A DNA stretch of 29,797 bases from JBLIOB01 sp047639575. GTDB lineage: Bacteria; Bacteroidota; Bacteroidia; Flavobacteriales_D; Parvicellaceae. Both the position numbers and the translations under genes were made by a program. Positions 13,421 to 22,552 of this stretch are shown one piece after another; the stretch's first letter is position 1; the number at the start of each line of letters is the position of its first letter. Under the pieces are notes generated by a model. It saw only the letters and a list, made by a program, of their open reading frames with translations, was not told the origin of the DNA and made no database searches. The DNA is taken from positions 1 to 29,797 of the forward strand of contig JBLIOB010000016.1 in NCBI GenBank assembly GCA_047639575.1, read 5' to 3'.

Positions 13421-15858
13421 AGTTTCAGGCCAATGATACAGATATCATCGAGCTGATCCAGATCTCCTTTCCATGTCTTATGCTCGTTTTCCAAAAGTTC
13501 TTGCTGCTTAGCTAGCGGAAGCGCATAATTCTCAAGAATCAAATTTTTCAATTGACTTAATTTGTATTTTTTCTTTCTTTCTCCTCCAAATTGATCAGAA
13601 AACCCATCCGTAAACAAGTAAAGTTGATCGCCATCAGCAATATTTAATTTTCTTGAATAAAACGGAACTGAATTTTTGTGAAACCCAACTGGTTGTCTTT
13701 GAGATAACAGTTCAATCAAATTCACACGATCCTTTTCATTGTGCATTATTCGGTATTCACCTTCATTAAAACTACTAGAGTAATTTTGTGAAGAAACAAT
13801 AAATAAACTATTATTAGCACCACACCACTCCAAGTCTTTAGTCGTTTTGTTCAATCTAAGAATAGATGCATCCATTCCATCCATTGGTTCATGTAAATTA
13901 CCTGTTTGAGACAACTCAGAAATGATACGCTCTCTTAATTTATTGAGAATGTCATGGGGAGATAAAAGCTTATGCGAAGTTAAGGTTTCTTGTAAAAACG
14001 CAATTCCCAACATACTCATAAAAGCTCCAGGAACACCATGTCCTGTGCAATCCGCAACACAAACATATAAATATTCATCCCGTTCATATGTCCAGTAGAA
14101 ATCTCCCGACACTATATCCTTGGGCTTATAGAAAATAAAATGGTCAGCCAATTGATATTTGATAATATCTTCATTTTTCAAAAGCGCATTTTGAATTCTC
14201 TCAGCATAATTAATTGAGTCGATTATTTGATCGTTTTTCGAGTCTACCAAGTCTTTTTGAATTCCTAACTCTTCGTGTTTTTTTGATATTTCAATTCCAG
14301 ATTTTCTCTTATTCACAAATGCAATAAAAACTCCGATAGCCAACGCTGCAATTGCAGCAACTATTCCTAGGAGCAGATAATTATCACTTTTTCTTTGCTC
14401 CGCCTCTAACTTATGCTCCGCTACTATCTGTTTTTCTAGTATACGTTCATTGTTGATTAATATACTATCTGAATAAGCTCGTTTTCCGTAGTCATACTTA
14501 TACTGCATTTCAATTAATGCATTCTGATTTTCTTTATTGTCAATACTGTCACTATAAGCGGTATATCGCTCATAAGCATGCAGCGCCACACGATCCATTC
14601 CATTGGCTTTACTAGCCTCGTATAATGCCCATTCAGAGTCCTTGATGATTTGAAATTGATTTATTTCATACGCTATTTTCCTAGCCTTATGGGCATAAAT
14701 CAATGACGAGTCTTTATGCCCTAGTTTTAAATGAATTCCAGACAGGTCAGAATATGCTGCTGACGTTCCTTCTCTGTCTTTCATATTCAATTTAATCGCC
14801 AAACCTTTTCTGGAGAAAAGCAGTGCCTTAATACTATTTCCTTTCAAGGAGTATATATTACTCATGTTAGAATATGCTCCACTTAAACCTCTATTAAAAT
14901 GCAGTGATTTATAACCATCAATTGCTTTTAAAAAATAAGTCAAACCTTTATCCAGGTCCAACTCTTTAAGACATATTGAACCTAATTTATTATATGAATT
15001 TGCAATTCCTGCTGACGACCCTATTACTTGATTTGTTTTAAGACCTAATAAATAAAACACTTTCGCTTTTGCGTAATTTTTTTGAGTTGCATATAACTCA
15101 CCAATATACCCATACGATTGAGCCATTCGTTCTTGATCCCGAGCTAGCTCACTCATCATACGACCTTGCTCATAATAGGACAGCGCTATAGCTAATTTCC
15201 CTTTGGCTTGATAAAGCTCACCTATATTATTGATGCTTTGTCCAGCCGCATTTGTGTCTTTTAGCTGCATATCAATTTTGTAACTTTCTTGATATTTACT
15301 CAGGGCACTATCTAATAAATTCAAATTTCGATAAACGGTTCCCAGATTATTCAAAGAATGCGCGTACCCTTTGAGATAACCAATGTCTTTCTGCATTTTG
15401 TTCGATTTTTCAAAATACTCCAAGGCTTTGTCCCTATTTCCAATATTATATTGAATAAATCCAAAATTATTAATTGCCTCTGAACGAAAACTAATAACCC
15501 TTGTCCAACTCTTACCATCAAATTTATTCTGCTGAAGCTCATTAGTTTTATCGTACATAAATTGATTGTACTTAGGCCATAATAAACCATCATTAAGGCC
15601 ATTTGCTAATTCTGAGAGTAATTTCAACCGAGAAGTATCATGATCAGCACTGTGATATTTAGGTAAAACCGAATCTAATAAAGTTTTATCAACGTCACTT
15701 AAGAAATCGTAGTCTACTGAGTCAATTAGGAAAAATCCCTTATCGCCAAATTGAGCCAGAACTTGCGTACAAAATAGGCTTGAAAAAATACATATGAAAC
15801 AAAGAAATAAACGGATAATAATAGTTTTGATACTTGCTAAGCTAAAGAAAATTAACAT
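13417..15858 (-). CDS. TPR / TM / SpoIIE-type PP2C serine phosphatase
   Basis: 813 residues. A signal sequence (about 1-36, ending TQVLAQ) is followed by a periplasmic array of about seven tetratricopeptide repeats at 115-400 (for example AHSLNNLGTVYRNLNLLDSA, GQSINNIGELYQAKGKLAIA). A helical stretch follows, then one membrane helix at 494-516 (LLLGIVAAIAALAIGVFIAF). A coiled-coil linker carries DSINYAERIQNAL (547-559). The SpoIIE domain at 575-813 has GDFYW, VADCTGHGVPGAFMSM, MDASILRL, FTDGFSDQFGGE and DQLDDICIIGLKL; all metal-binding aspartates appear present. It should sense a periplasmic partner through the TPRs and dephosphorylate a cytoplasmic Ser/Thr target. It lies 76 bases behind a second phosphatase of the same type on the same strand, with no strong promoter seen between them. 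Its substrate might be the SiaC-like protein at 11543, which is an inference. Confidence 0.92.
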   Translation of the reverse strand: MLIFFSLASIKTIIIRLFLCFICIFSSLFCTQVLAQFGDKGFFLIDSVDYDFLSDVDKTLLDSVLPKYHSADHDTSRLKLLSELANGLNDGLLWPKYNQFMYDKTNELQQNKFDGKSWTRVISFRSEAINNFGFIQYNIGNRDKALEYFEKSNKMQKDIGYLKGYAHSLNNLGTVYRNLNLLDSALSKYQESYKIDMQLKDTNAAGQSINNIGELYQAKGKLAIALSYYEQGRMMSELARDQERMAQSYGYIGELYATQKNYAKAKVFYLLGLKTNQVIGSSAGIANSYNKLGSICLKELDLDKGLTYFLKAIDGYKSLHFNRGLSGAYSNMSNIYSLKGNSIKALLFSRKGLAIKLNMKDREGTSAAYSDLSGIHLKLGHKDSSLIYAHKARKIAYEINQFQIIKDSEWALYEASKANGMDRVALHAYERYTAYSDSIDNKENQNALIEMQYKYDYGKRAYSDSILINNERILEKQIVAEHKLEAEQRKSDNYLLLGIVAAIAALAIGVFIAFVNKRKSGIEISKKHEELGIQKDLVDSKNDQIIDSINYAERIQNALLKNEDIIKYQLADHFIFYKPKDIVSGDFYWTYERDEYLYVCVADCTGHGVPGAFMSMLGIAFLQETLTSHKLLSPHDILNKLRERIISELSQTGNLHEPMDGMDASILRLNKTTKDLEWCGANNSLFIVSSQNYSSSFNEGEYRIMHNEKDRVNLIELLSQRQPVGFHKNSVPFYSRKLNIADGDQLYLFTDGFSDQFGGERKKKYKLSQLKNLILENYALPLAKQQELLENEHKTWKGDLDQLDDICIIGLKL

Positions 15859-15934
15859 TGAAAACAGGTTATCGAAGAAGGGTTAGACGAACGGCAAAGT
15901 ATGAACTTCGACCTGCCACTTTTCTCCGATTTAA

Positions 15935-17773
15935 TTATAGTCTAATACCCACAACACAGACATCATCTATCTGTTCTGTATCTCCTTTCCATGACTCAAA
16001 CTCCTCATTAAGCATTCGGTTTTGATCGGCTAAAGGCTTCTTACTTATTGTCCCCAACAGCTCCTTAAATTGCTTCGCGCGATATTTTTTATTGTTGTCT
16101 CCGCCAAACTGATCTACAAAACCATCTGAAAACAAATAAATCAAATCATCTGATTTAAGCTGAATTTGGTGATTCGTATAAGCAGTTTGATGATCGAACT
16201 GACCTATTGGTTCTTTATCTCCTTTAATTTCTGTTAATTCAGTCGTTTCTGCATCAACAATCCAAATAGGATTATTTGCTCCTGCCCACTCTATTGCTTT
16301 AGTTTCAAGGTTAATCGAGCACAGAGAAATATCCATTCCGTCCTTTACATTTTCCGAAGATTTTGCAAATTCTTGAATTACTATTTCTCGCGTTTTATCT
16401 AATATTTCAGCAGGCTTAGTAAGTCGATATTCACGAACAGCGCGATTAAGCGCATTATTACAAACTAATGAAACCATAGCTCCAGGAACTCCATGTCCCG
16501 TGCAATCTGCAGCTGCAATCAAGACTTTCCCGTCAATAGCATGAAGCCAGTAAAAATCACCAGCCACTACATTTTTTGGAAGATAATAAACAAAGGAATT
16601 CGGTAGTGTGGATTTTAACAATTCGTCCGATGGCAAAATGGCTGCTTGAATCCTTTTTGCATAGATAATAGAATCCATTATTTCCTTGTTCTTTTCATCT
16701 ACATGAAGCTTTTGCCTGTGAATAGTTGCTTTCTGTTTTGAAGTCACTCGGAACCGTTGGAATACAAATATTAAGGCAGTTAAAAAGACTCCAATAACAA
16801 CCCACATCCACATTTGCTGCTGTTCAGATCGAACTTGCTCAGATTCATTCAGACGCTTTTCGGCTTCATTCTTCTCGTTTTCGAGTGCTTTTACATCCTT
16901 ATAATATTGAGCTTCTGCAGCATGAGAAGATCCAATCCCATCCTCTGTGAATACAGAATCTTTGTACAGCTCAAATAGATTGTAGCTAAGGATAGATTCG
17001 GCCCATTTCCCTTCTTCTTTTTTCAATTCAAAATCAGCGAAGTAAATCTCTTTGAAAAGTAATTTATCTTGTTTTAGTTTGGCACATTCAATGGCACGAT
17101 CCATCCATAAATCGGCTTCATTATAATCGCCTAATTTAGCGGAGATTTGAGAAAGTAAAGTAGGAATCCTGCCGTTTCCGTAAGTACCTGATTTAGCTTT
17201 CATTATTTCAGCTGCTTCCCACGTTACCGTCTTAGCCTGATGAAACTTCCCTTGATCTCGGTACATACCACCCATTGCTTGGAGGCTATTCAAAATCCAA
17301 GACTTCTTATTTAAATCTCGTGCAAGTTTTAGTGCTTTTCTTAAATGAAGTTCGCTGTGCTCTTTTTCCTTTACACCTAATAACAGACATCCTAGGTTAT
17401 AATCCGCTTTAAACCGATACAAATCATCGTCAGATTTTGAATAATATGAAAATGCTTTTTCTGCATATTGAACTGACTTATAATAGTTCTCTTTTCGCTC
17501 TTCGATCCAAGAAAGCGCATCGTTACAATTTGCGGTTAATTCAGCAAAACCATATCGATCTGCTAATTGCAATGCTGCAAATAAGTTGATCGATGAGCCT
17601 GCTAAATTTCGTTCTTGGAAAAATTGATAATATCCAAGACGATAAAGAGCTGCGCATCTTAACGAATCAGTTGGTGCAACCTGAACTTCTGAGCGCAATG
17701 TATCTTCCTTTAGGTCAGCAAACGCTGTCCCAACAATCAATAAGAAACACATTATGGTAAACGTTCTTTTCAA
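15935..17773 (-). CDS. TPR / TM / SpoIIE-type PP2C serine phosphatase (TTG start)
   Basis: 612 residues from a TTG at 17773, preferred because it yields a textbook signal peptide (MKRTFTIMCFLLIVGTAFA). The longest frame starts at a GTG at 17821, overlaps the mutase gene by 26 bases and would bury the signal behind 16 polar residues. Degenerate TPR-like helical repeats fill about 30-260. A charged coiled coil (about 285-318) leads to a membrane helix at about 320-340 (MWMWVVIGVFLTALIFVF), then the linker DSIIYAKRIQAAILP. The SpoIIE domain (about 393-612) has GDFYW, AADCTGHGVPGAMVS, DGMDISL, FSDGFVDQFGG and EQIDDVCVVGIRL. It follows the acyl-CoA mutase gene after 22 bases, so co-transcription with that gene is likely although a functional link is not obvious. 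The two adjacent phosphatases differ enough not to be a recent duplication. Confidence 0.9.
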   Translation of the reverse strand: MKRTFTIMCFLLIVGTAFADLKEDTLRSEVQVAPTDSLRCAALYRLGYYQFFQERNLAGSSINLFAALQLADRYGFAELTANCNDALSWIEERKENYYKSVQYAEKAFSYYSKSDDDLYRFKADYNLGCLLLGVKEKEHSELHLRKALKLARDLNKKSWILNSLQAMGGMYRDQGKFHQAKTVTWEAAEIMKAKSGTYGNGRIPTLLSQISAKLGDYNEADLWMDRAIECAKLKQDKLLFKEIYFADFELKKEEGKWAESILSYNLFELYKDSVFTEDGIGSSHAAEAQYYKDVKALENEKNEAEKRLNESEQVRSEQQQMWMWVVIGVFLTALIFVFQRFRVTSKQKATIHRQKLHVDEKNKEIMDSIIYAKRIQAAILPSDELLKSTLPNSFVYYLPKNVVAGDFYWLHAIDGKVLIAAADCTGHGVPGAMVSLVCNNALNRAVREYRLTKPAEILDKTREIVIQEFAKSSENVKDGMDISLCSINLETKAIEWAGANNPIWIVDAETTELTEIKGDKEPIGQFDHQTAYTNHQIQLKSDDLIYLFSDGFVDQFGGDNNKKYRAKQFKELLGTISKKPLADQNRMLNEEFESWKGDTEQIDDVCVVGIRL

Positions 17774-17795
17774 AAGGTAATTTACTTTAGAGTGA

Positions 17796-20700
17796 TTACA
17801 TATTTCTTCTGTACTGTCCACCTACTTCAAATAACGCGCCAGTAATTTGACCCAAAGAACAGTACTTTGAAGCCTCCATTAATTCTTCAAATATATTTTG
17901 ATTTTGGATCGCTTTGAGCTGAACTCTATTAAGTGCCTCTGCCGCCTTTTCAGAATTTCCATCTTTCAAGTTTTCTAACATTGAAATCTGATATTTCTTT
18001 TCTTTTTCAGTAGCACGAATAACCTCAGAAGGGATAATTGTTGGAGAACCTTTAGAGCTTAGAAAAGTGTTCACACCAATAATAGGAAACTCCCCATTGT
18101 GCTTTAAAGTCTCATAGTACAACGATTCTTCTTGAATTTTACTTCTTTGGTACATCGTTTCCATTGCCCCAAGCACTCCTCCTCTTTCTGTAATCCGATC
18201 GAACTCAGTTAGTACCGCCTCTTCTACCAAATCAGTCAACTCCTCTATAATAAACGCTCCTTGAATTGGATTTTCATTTTTGGCTAAACCAAGTTCCTTG
18301 TTGATGATTAGCTGAATTGCCATTGCTCTTCGAACAGACTCTTCAGTAGGCGTTGTAATTGCTTCATCGTAAGCGTTGGTGTGCAACGAGTTACAGTTGT
18401 CATTTATAGCATAAAGAGCTTGTAAAGTCGTTCTAATATCGTTGAAATCAATCTCTTGAGAATGTAAGGATCTTCCAGAAGTTTGAATATGATATTTCAA
18501 CATCTGAGCGCGTTTGTTCGCACCATATTTTTTAGCCAATGCTTTCGACCATATTCTTCTGGCCACCCTACCAATCACCGCGTATTCTGGGTCTATTCCA
18601 TTGGAAAAGAAAAAGGACAAATTAGGTCCGAACTTATCGATGTCCATACCTCTGCTCAAATAGTATTCAACATAAGTGAATCCGTTGGCAAGGGTAAACG
18701 CTAACTGTGAAATTGGATTAGATCCGGCTTCCGCTATATGATATCCTGAAATGGAAACAGAATAGAAATTTCTAACACCATTAGCAATAAAGTACTCCTG
18801 AACATCTCCCATCAATCGTAAAGCAAATTCAGTTGAGAAAATACATGTGTTTTGAGCTTGATCTTCTTTTAATATATCCGCTTGAACCGTACCCCTAACT
18901 TTCGTTAATGTCTCTGCTTTAATTTCTTGATAAACGTTATCTGGTAAAACCTGATCACCAGTTAGTCCAAGCAACATTAAGCCTAACCCATCATTTCCTT
19001 GAGGCAACTCTTCTTGATAAGCGGGTCTCACATTCTTCTTATCGTCATAGTGCTTTTTGTAAGCCGCTTCAACATCAGCTTCTAAGTCATTTTCTTTAAT
19101 ATATTTCTCGCAATTCTGATCGATTGCCGCATTCATAAAGAAGCCTAACAACATTGGTGCAGGTCCATTAATGGTCATACTTACCGAAGTTAGCGGGTGT
19201 GATAAATCAAAGCCTGAATAAAGTTTCTTGGCATCATCTAAACAGCATATTGAAACTCCTGAATTTCCAATTTTTCCGTAAATATCTGGTCTTACACCTG
19301 GGTCATTACCATATAAAGTAACTGAGTCAAATGCTGTTGACAGTCTTTTCGCTGGCATCCCTAAACTAACATAATGGAATCGCTTATTGGTTCTTTCAGG
19401 CCCACCTTCTCCAGCAAACATTCTAGTTGGATCTTCGCCTTCTCTTTTGAACGGGAATAAACCAGCCGTATATGGAAATTCTCCAGGCACATTTTCTTGA
19501 AGTGACCACTTTAAAACATCTCCCCACCCTTTATATGAAGGCAAAGCTACTTTAGGGATTTGTAAATGTGATAATGATTCAGAATGAGTTTCAATCGATA
19601 ATTCTTTGTCTCGAACTTTAAATTTGTAAACGGGCGCTTTGTAGGTAGCTACTTTATCTTCCCAATTTTCAATAATCTGCCAATTGTGTGGATCAAGATC
19701 TAACTTAGTTTGTTCGTAAGCCTCTTGAAGTCCTTTGACCAATCGATCTTTATCCTCAAAACTAGATTCAGCCATTGCTTTGATAGAAATATCCATTCCA
19801 TATAGCTTTTCAGCCACAGCAACTTGGCTTTTCGCCCAATTATCATAGCCTCTATTGTTTTCGGAAATCTCAGATAAGTATCGGATTCTTGCCGGAGGAA
19901 TTACAAATATTTTCTCGGACATTTCCTGAGTAATCTCAAAACTTGATTTAAGATTTGCGCCAGTTTTCTCAACAACTTTATCCATCAGCGCCTTGTACAA
20001 GGAGTTCATTCCTGGATCATTGAACTGAGAAGCTATCGTTCCATACACTGGAATTTCCTCATCCGCTGTTTCCCATAAATTATGGTTTCTTCGATATTGT
20101 TTCTTTACATCTCGAACTGCATCGAGTGCACCTCGTTTATCAAATTTATTGAGTGCAACCATGTCAGCGAAATCCAACATGTCAATTTTCTCCAATTGAG
20201 TTGCAGCGCCAAACTCGGGAGTCATTACATATAAAGAAGTATCAGAATGGTCTAGAATTTCCGTATCTGATTGACCAATTCCCGATGTTTCCAATATGAT
20301 CAAATCGAAATTTGCCGCCTTTAAGATTTCAAGAGCGGTTGAAACATGTTTCGACAAAGCTAAATTGGATTGACGAGTTGCCAGTGACCTCATATAAACA
20401 CGATCATCTTTAATCGAATTCATTCTAATCCTGTCACCTAATAATGCTCCCCCTGTTTTCTTTTTAGATGGGTCGACAGAAACAATTGCAATATTCTTCT
20501 TAGGGAAATCAACCAAAAACCTACGAACTAATTCGTCTACCAAAGATGACTTACCCGATCCTCCAGTACCTGTTATACCAAGAACTGGAACGGCTACGGC
20601 TTCAGCAAGATTGTGTACTTCGCTTAACTCTGAAGCACTTTCTTCTGGAAAATTTTCTGCTGCAGAAATCAACCTTCCAATTGACCTTGCATCTTTTTCC

Positions 20701-21176
20701 TTTAAATGGTTTACTTCTCCATTTAAGTTCGCCCCGGTCGGGAAATCACATTGTTCAACTAGGTCATTAATCATACCCTGAAGCCCAAGTGACCTGCCAT
20801 CATCAGGATGATAGATTTTTGTAATTCCGTAAGCTTGAAGTTCTTCAATCTCAGAAGGTAGAATCGTACCTCCTCCACCTCCGAATATTTTTATGTGCTC
20901 GCCACCTTTTTCTTTTAAAAGATCGAACATGTATTTGAAGTACTCATTATGTCCTCCCTGATAAGAAGTTATAGCAATAGCCTGTGCATCCTCTTGAATT
21001 GCGCAGTTCACAACCTCTTCAACACTTCGGTCATGCCCTAAATGAATCACTTCACAGCCGGTAGACTGAATGATTCTTCGCATGATATTAATTGCTGCGT
21101 CATGACCATCAAAAAGTGATGCGGCTGTAACAATTCTAATTTTATTTTGCGGTACGTACGGCTTGATCTGCTCCAT
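17796..21176 (-). CDS. icmF: Fused B12-dependent isobutyryl/butyryl-CoA mutase with G-protein chaperone (IcmF)
   Basis: 1126 residues in IcmF order. The cobalamin-binding domain is at 1-145 (LFDGHDAAIN with Co-ligand His25; later IFGGGGG). A MeaB/ArgK-type GTPase chaperone occupies about 190-410 (P-loop GITGTGGSGKSS with Lys209; SVDPSKKKTGGALLGDRIRM; ETSGIGQSD; NKFDKRG). A linker leads to the TIM-barrel mutase from about 545. In methylmalonyl-CoA mutase, an Arg in the VRNTY segment holds the substrate carboxylate. Here the aligned segment reads DQAQNTC with Gln775, and the other specificity position has Phe (GLFPFKRE, around 574-576). This favours isobutyryl-/n-butyryl-CoA or a similar acyl-CoA over methylmalonyl-CoA. 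It interconverts branched and linear acyl-CoA in the cytoplasm. The ATG at 21174-21176 sits behind a good promoter box. It heads a minus-strand unit with two SpoIIE phosphatases. Confidence 0.94.
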   Translation of the reverse strand: MEQIKPYVPQNKIRIVTAASLFDGHDAAINIMRRIIQSTGCEVIHLGHDRSVEEVVNCAIQEDAQAIAITSYQGGHNEYFKYMFDLLKEKGGEHIKIFGGGGGTILPSEIEELQAYGITKIYHPDDGRSLGLQGMINDLVEQCDFPTGANLNGEVNHLKEKDARSIGRLISAAENFPEESASELSEVHNLAEAVAVPVLGITGTGGSGKSSLVDELVRRFLVDFPKKNIAIVSVDPSKKKTGGALLGDRIRMNSIKDDRVYMRSLATRQSNLALSKHVSTALEILKAANFDLIILETSGIGQSDTEILDHSDTSLYVMTPEFGAATQLEKIDMLDFADMVALNKFDKRGALDAVRDVKKQYRRNHNLWETADEEIPVYGTIASQFNDPGMNSLYKALMDKVVEKTGANLKSSFEITQEMSEKIFVIPPARIRYLSEISENNRGYDNWAKSQVAVAEKLYGMDISIKAMAESSFEDKDRLVKGLQEAYEQTKLDLDPHNWQIIENWEDKVATYKAPVYKFKVRDKELSIETHSESLSHLQIPKVALPSYKGWGDVLKWSLQENVPGEFPYTAGLFPFKREGEDPTRMFAGEGGPERTNKRFHYVSLGMPAKRLSTAFDSVTLYGNDPGVRPDIYGKIGNSGVSICCLDDAKKLYSGFDLSHPLTSVSMTINGPAPMLLGFFMNAAIDQNCEKYIKENDLEADVEAAYKKHYDDKKNVRPAYQEELPQGNDGLGLMLLGLTGDQVLPDNVYQEIKAETLTKVRGTVQADILKEDQAQNTCIFSTEFALRLMGDVQEYFIANGVRNFYSVSISGYHIAEAGSNPISQLAFTLANGFTYVEYYLSRGMDIDKFGPNLSFFFSNGIDPEYAVIGRVARRIWSKALAKKYGANKRAQMLKYHIQTSGRSLHSQEIDFNDIRTTLQALYAINDNCNSLHTNAYDEAITTPTEESVRRAMAIQLIINKELGLAKNENPIQGAFIIEELTDLVEEAVLTEFDRITERGGVLGAMETMYQRSKIQEESLYYETLKHNGEFPIIGVNTFLSSKGSPTIIPSEVIRATEKEKKYQISMLENLKDGNSEKAAEALNRVQLKAIQNQNIFEELMEASKYCSLGQITGALFEVGGQYRRNM

Positions 21177-21198
21177 GGATTTCCTTGAAAAATGCCGT

Positions 21199-21230
21199 CA
21201 AATATAGTCATTCATGCTCAGAAAATCAAT
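21199..21230 (-). promoter_or_regulatory. Promoter of the icmF gene
   Basis: On the minus strand ATTG (21230-21227) is followed by 20 bases and TATATTTG (21206-21199). The -7 box is a complete TAnnTTTG match and the -33 box matches three of four positions, one base longer than the ideal spacing. The start would lie near 21192, giving a leader of about 16 bases. Confidence 0.55.
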
Positions 21231-21249
21231 GAATTTCTTTTGGTAAAAA

Positions 21250-22005
21250 TCACCCAAATTTATAACGGATGCCATTCTTCAAACTCAGTATTGATTTTGG
21301 AACGCCATCAGGAGGCATATTGTCATACAACAGTGCGAATAGAGTTAGAAAACTTAATTTATTCGAAATCTTTAATGAAGCTGAAGACTCACCAGACAAC
21401 CTATAATCTTGAAAGTTTGAAAACTTGGGTTGGTAATACCAGATCGTTTTTAATGTGACTTTTTTGTTGATTTTCCAGTTAAAAGACATGTAATTACTGC
21501 CTCTGAAGTTAATTTCTTCAGTATTATCAGTGAGCTTTTCATATTCAATCATTGAAGCGACACCAACATTCAAGTTAACCGTGTCATTCCCAAGTACTTT
21601 CACTCTAAATCCTGCACCGGTTAAGTTTCTTACGGTTATTTTCTGAACACTATTATATTGAATTTGCTCAAAAGACTCAAAATTAAAACGGCCACCTAAA
21701 TTCCACTTATAACTATATCTAGCATGAAGAAAGCCCTTATTTACCAGGTCGCTTCCTGCAGCTTTAATTAACGCTATGTTATTCAAAATTAAATATCGAT
21801 GTTTATGAGCTAAATACTCTACAGCAATCCTATTCCCGAACTGCCAAATTTCTTTGGTGTTTTTAATGTAGTTCAGGTTGAAATCAATTTGCCCATTCCA
21901 ACCTTGCTTCGTTCCATTCAACCTTTTGGATTCCACATTAATGATCTGACCACAAACATGGAAGGATATTAATATCATCGCAATAACTACTGCAAATTTC
22001 TTCAT
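21250..22005 (-). CDS. DUF481-like outer-membrane protein
   Basis: 251 residues with a signal peptide (MKKFAVVIAMILISFHVCGQ). Long amphipathic beta-strands follow at regular spacing (GWNGQIDFNLNYIKNTKEIWQFGN, RIAVEYLAHKHRYLILNN, NKGFLHARYSYKWNLG, NLNVGVASMIEYEKL, MSFNWKINKKVTLKTIWYYQP, ASLKISNKLSFLTLFALLYD) and the chain ends LKNGIRYKFG. The pattern and the positions of the conserved N-K-G-F-L-H-A-R-Y and turn residues recall the DUF481/YdiY group of predicted outer-membrane barrels, whose function is unknown. The ATG at 22003-22005 is 55 bases from the start of a divergent small lipoprotein gene. It ends 73 bases before the icmF start, so icmF probably relies on its own promoter. Confidence 0.75.
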   Translation of the reverse strand: MKKFAVVIAMILISFHVCGQIINVESKRLNGTKQGWNGQIDFNLNYIKNTKEIWQFGNRIAVEYLAHKHRYLILNNIALIKAAGSDLVNKGFLHARYSYKWNLGGRFNFESFEQIQYNSVQKITVRNLTGAGFRVKVLGNDTVNLNVGVASMIEYEKLTDNTEEINFRGSNYMSFNWKINKKVTLKTIWYYQPKFSNFQDYRLSGESSASLKISNKLSFLTLFALLYDNMPPDGVPKSILSLKNGIRYKFG

Positions 22006-22030
22006 ACGGTAAAACTAGCAAGCAGGCATG

Positions 22031-22044
22031 ATAGTTGCAACTAT
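22031..22044. promoter_or_regulatory. 14-bp perfect palindrome between divergent genes
   Basis: ATAGTTG-CAACTAT is perfectly symmetric and lies in the middle of the 55-base gap between the divergent genes at 22005 (-) and 22061 (+). It is a candidate shared operator. No cognate regulator is encoded next to it. Confidence 0.3.
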
Positions 22045-22060
22045 TTAGAAAATCAATGCG

Positions 22061-22378
22061 ATGAAAAAACTAATAATCATTGGATGCATTTTAATTGCAT
22101 TCGCAAGCTGCTCAAAAACCACTGATAAAGAATGGGTTGAATTACTAGAAACTACTTGTGCACCAGAATGGGTGGACCAAAACAGCGATCGAAAAACTAA
22201 AAATAACCTAGAGGGATTTTTAAAGAGAAACGGAATTATTCCTTTGAAAATAAAAACTGAAGGAGATAGACATGAGACCTGTCAATTTTGTGATTGTACG
22301 ACTGGTAAAATATTTAAAGTGCAAATAGATCAGAGCCAAAGATCATTAATAAGTGAGTTTGATTTCTTTCTCGAGTAG
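22061..22378 (+). CDS. Small lipoprotein of unknown function
   Basis: 105 residues. The lipoprotein signal peptide is MKKLIIIGCILIAFASC with Cys17 in a good lipobox (AFAS-C), so lipidation and outer- or inner-membrane anchoring are likely. The mature part is small and polar, with a conserved-looking WVELLETTCAPEW and a cysteine cluster CQFCDCTTGKIF at about 74-85 that could bind metal or form disulfides. No known domain is recognised. It is divergent from the DUF481-like gene and separated by 174 bases from the PIN-PhoH gene, so probably monocistronic. Confidence 0.75.
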   Translation: MKKLIIIGCILIAFASCSKTTDKEWVELLETTCAPEWVDQNSDRKTKNNLEGFLKRNGIIPLKIKTEGDRHETCQFCDCTTGKIFKVQIDQSQRSLISEFDFFLE

Positions 22379-22552
22379 GAAACAAAAGCTGTAGCTTTCC
22401 GTTAAAGCCTATGTACCCTGACGGTTCTTCAATACAAAATTAATGATCACAAACAGGAGTGAGTAATTAACGATCAAAACTTAATAAGTTGACCCCAATT
22501 TAAACAGGTATTTTAGATTCTTCTGTTATCTTCATTTCAGTAACCAATTATC

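Noticed and set aside
13417..17773. Tandem phosphatase genes as a recent duplication
   Set aside because: They share domain plan and motifs, but the sensor parts and much of the catalytic domains differ strongly, so they are old paralogues or independently recruited.
17774..17821. GTG at 17821 as start of the TPR-SpoIIE phosphatase
   Set aside because: It overlaps icmF and places 16 polar residues before the signal peptide. The TTG at 17773 gives a normal signal sequence. The longer form cannot be excluded.
22385..22398. AAAGCT-GT-AGCTTT after the small lipoprotein gene as a terminator
   Set aside because: A two-base loop cannot close a hairpin, and no T-tract follows.
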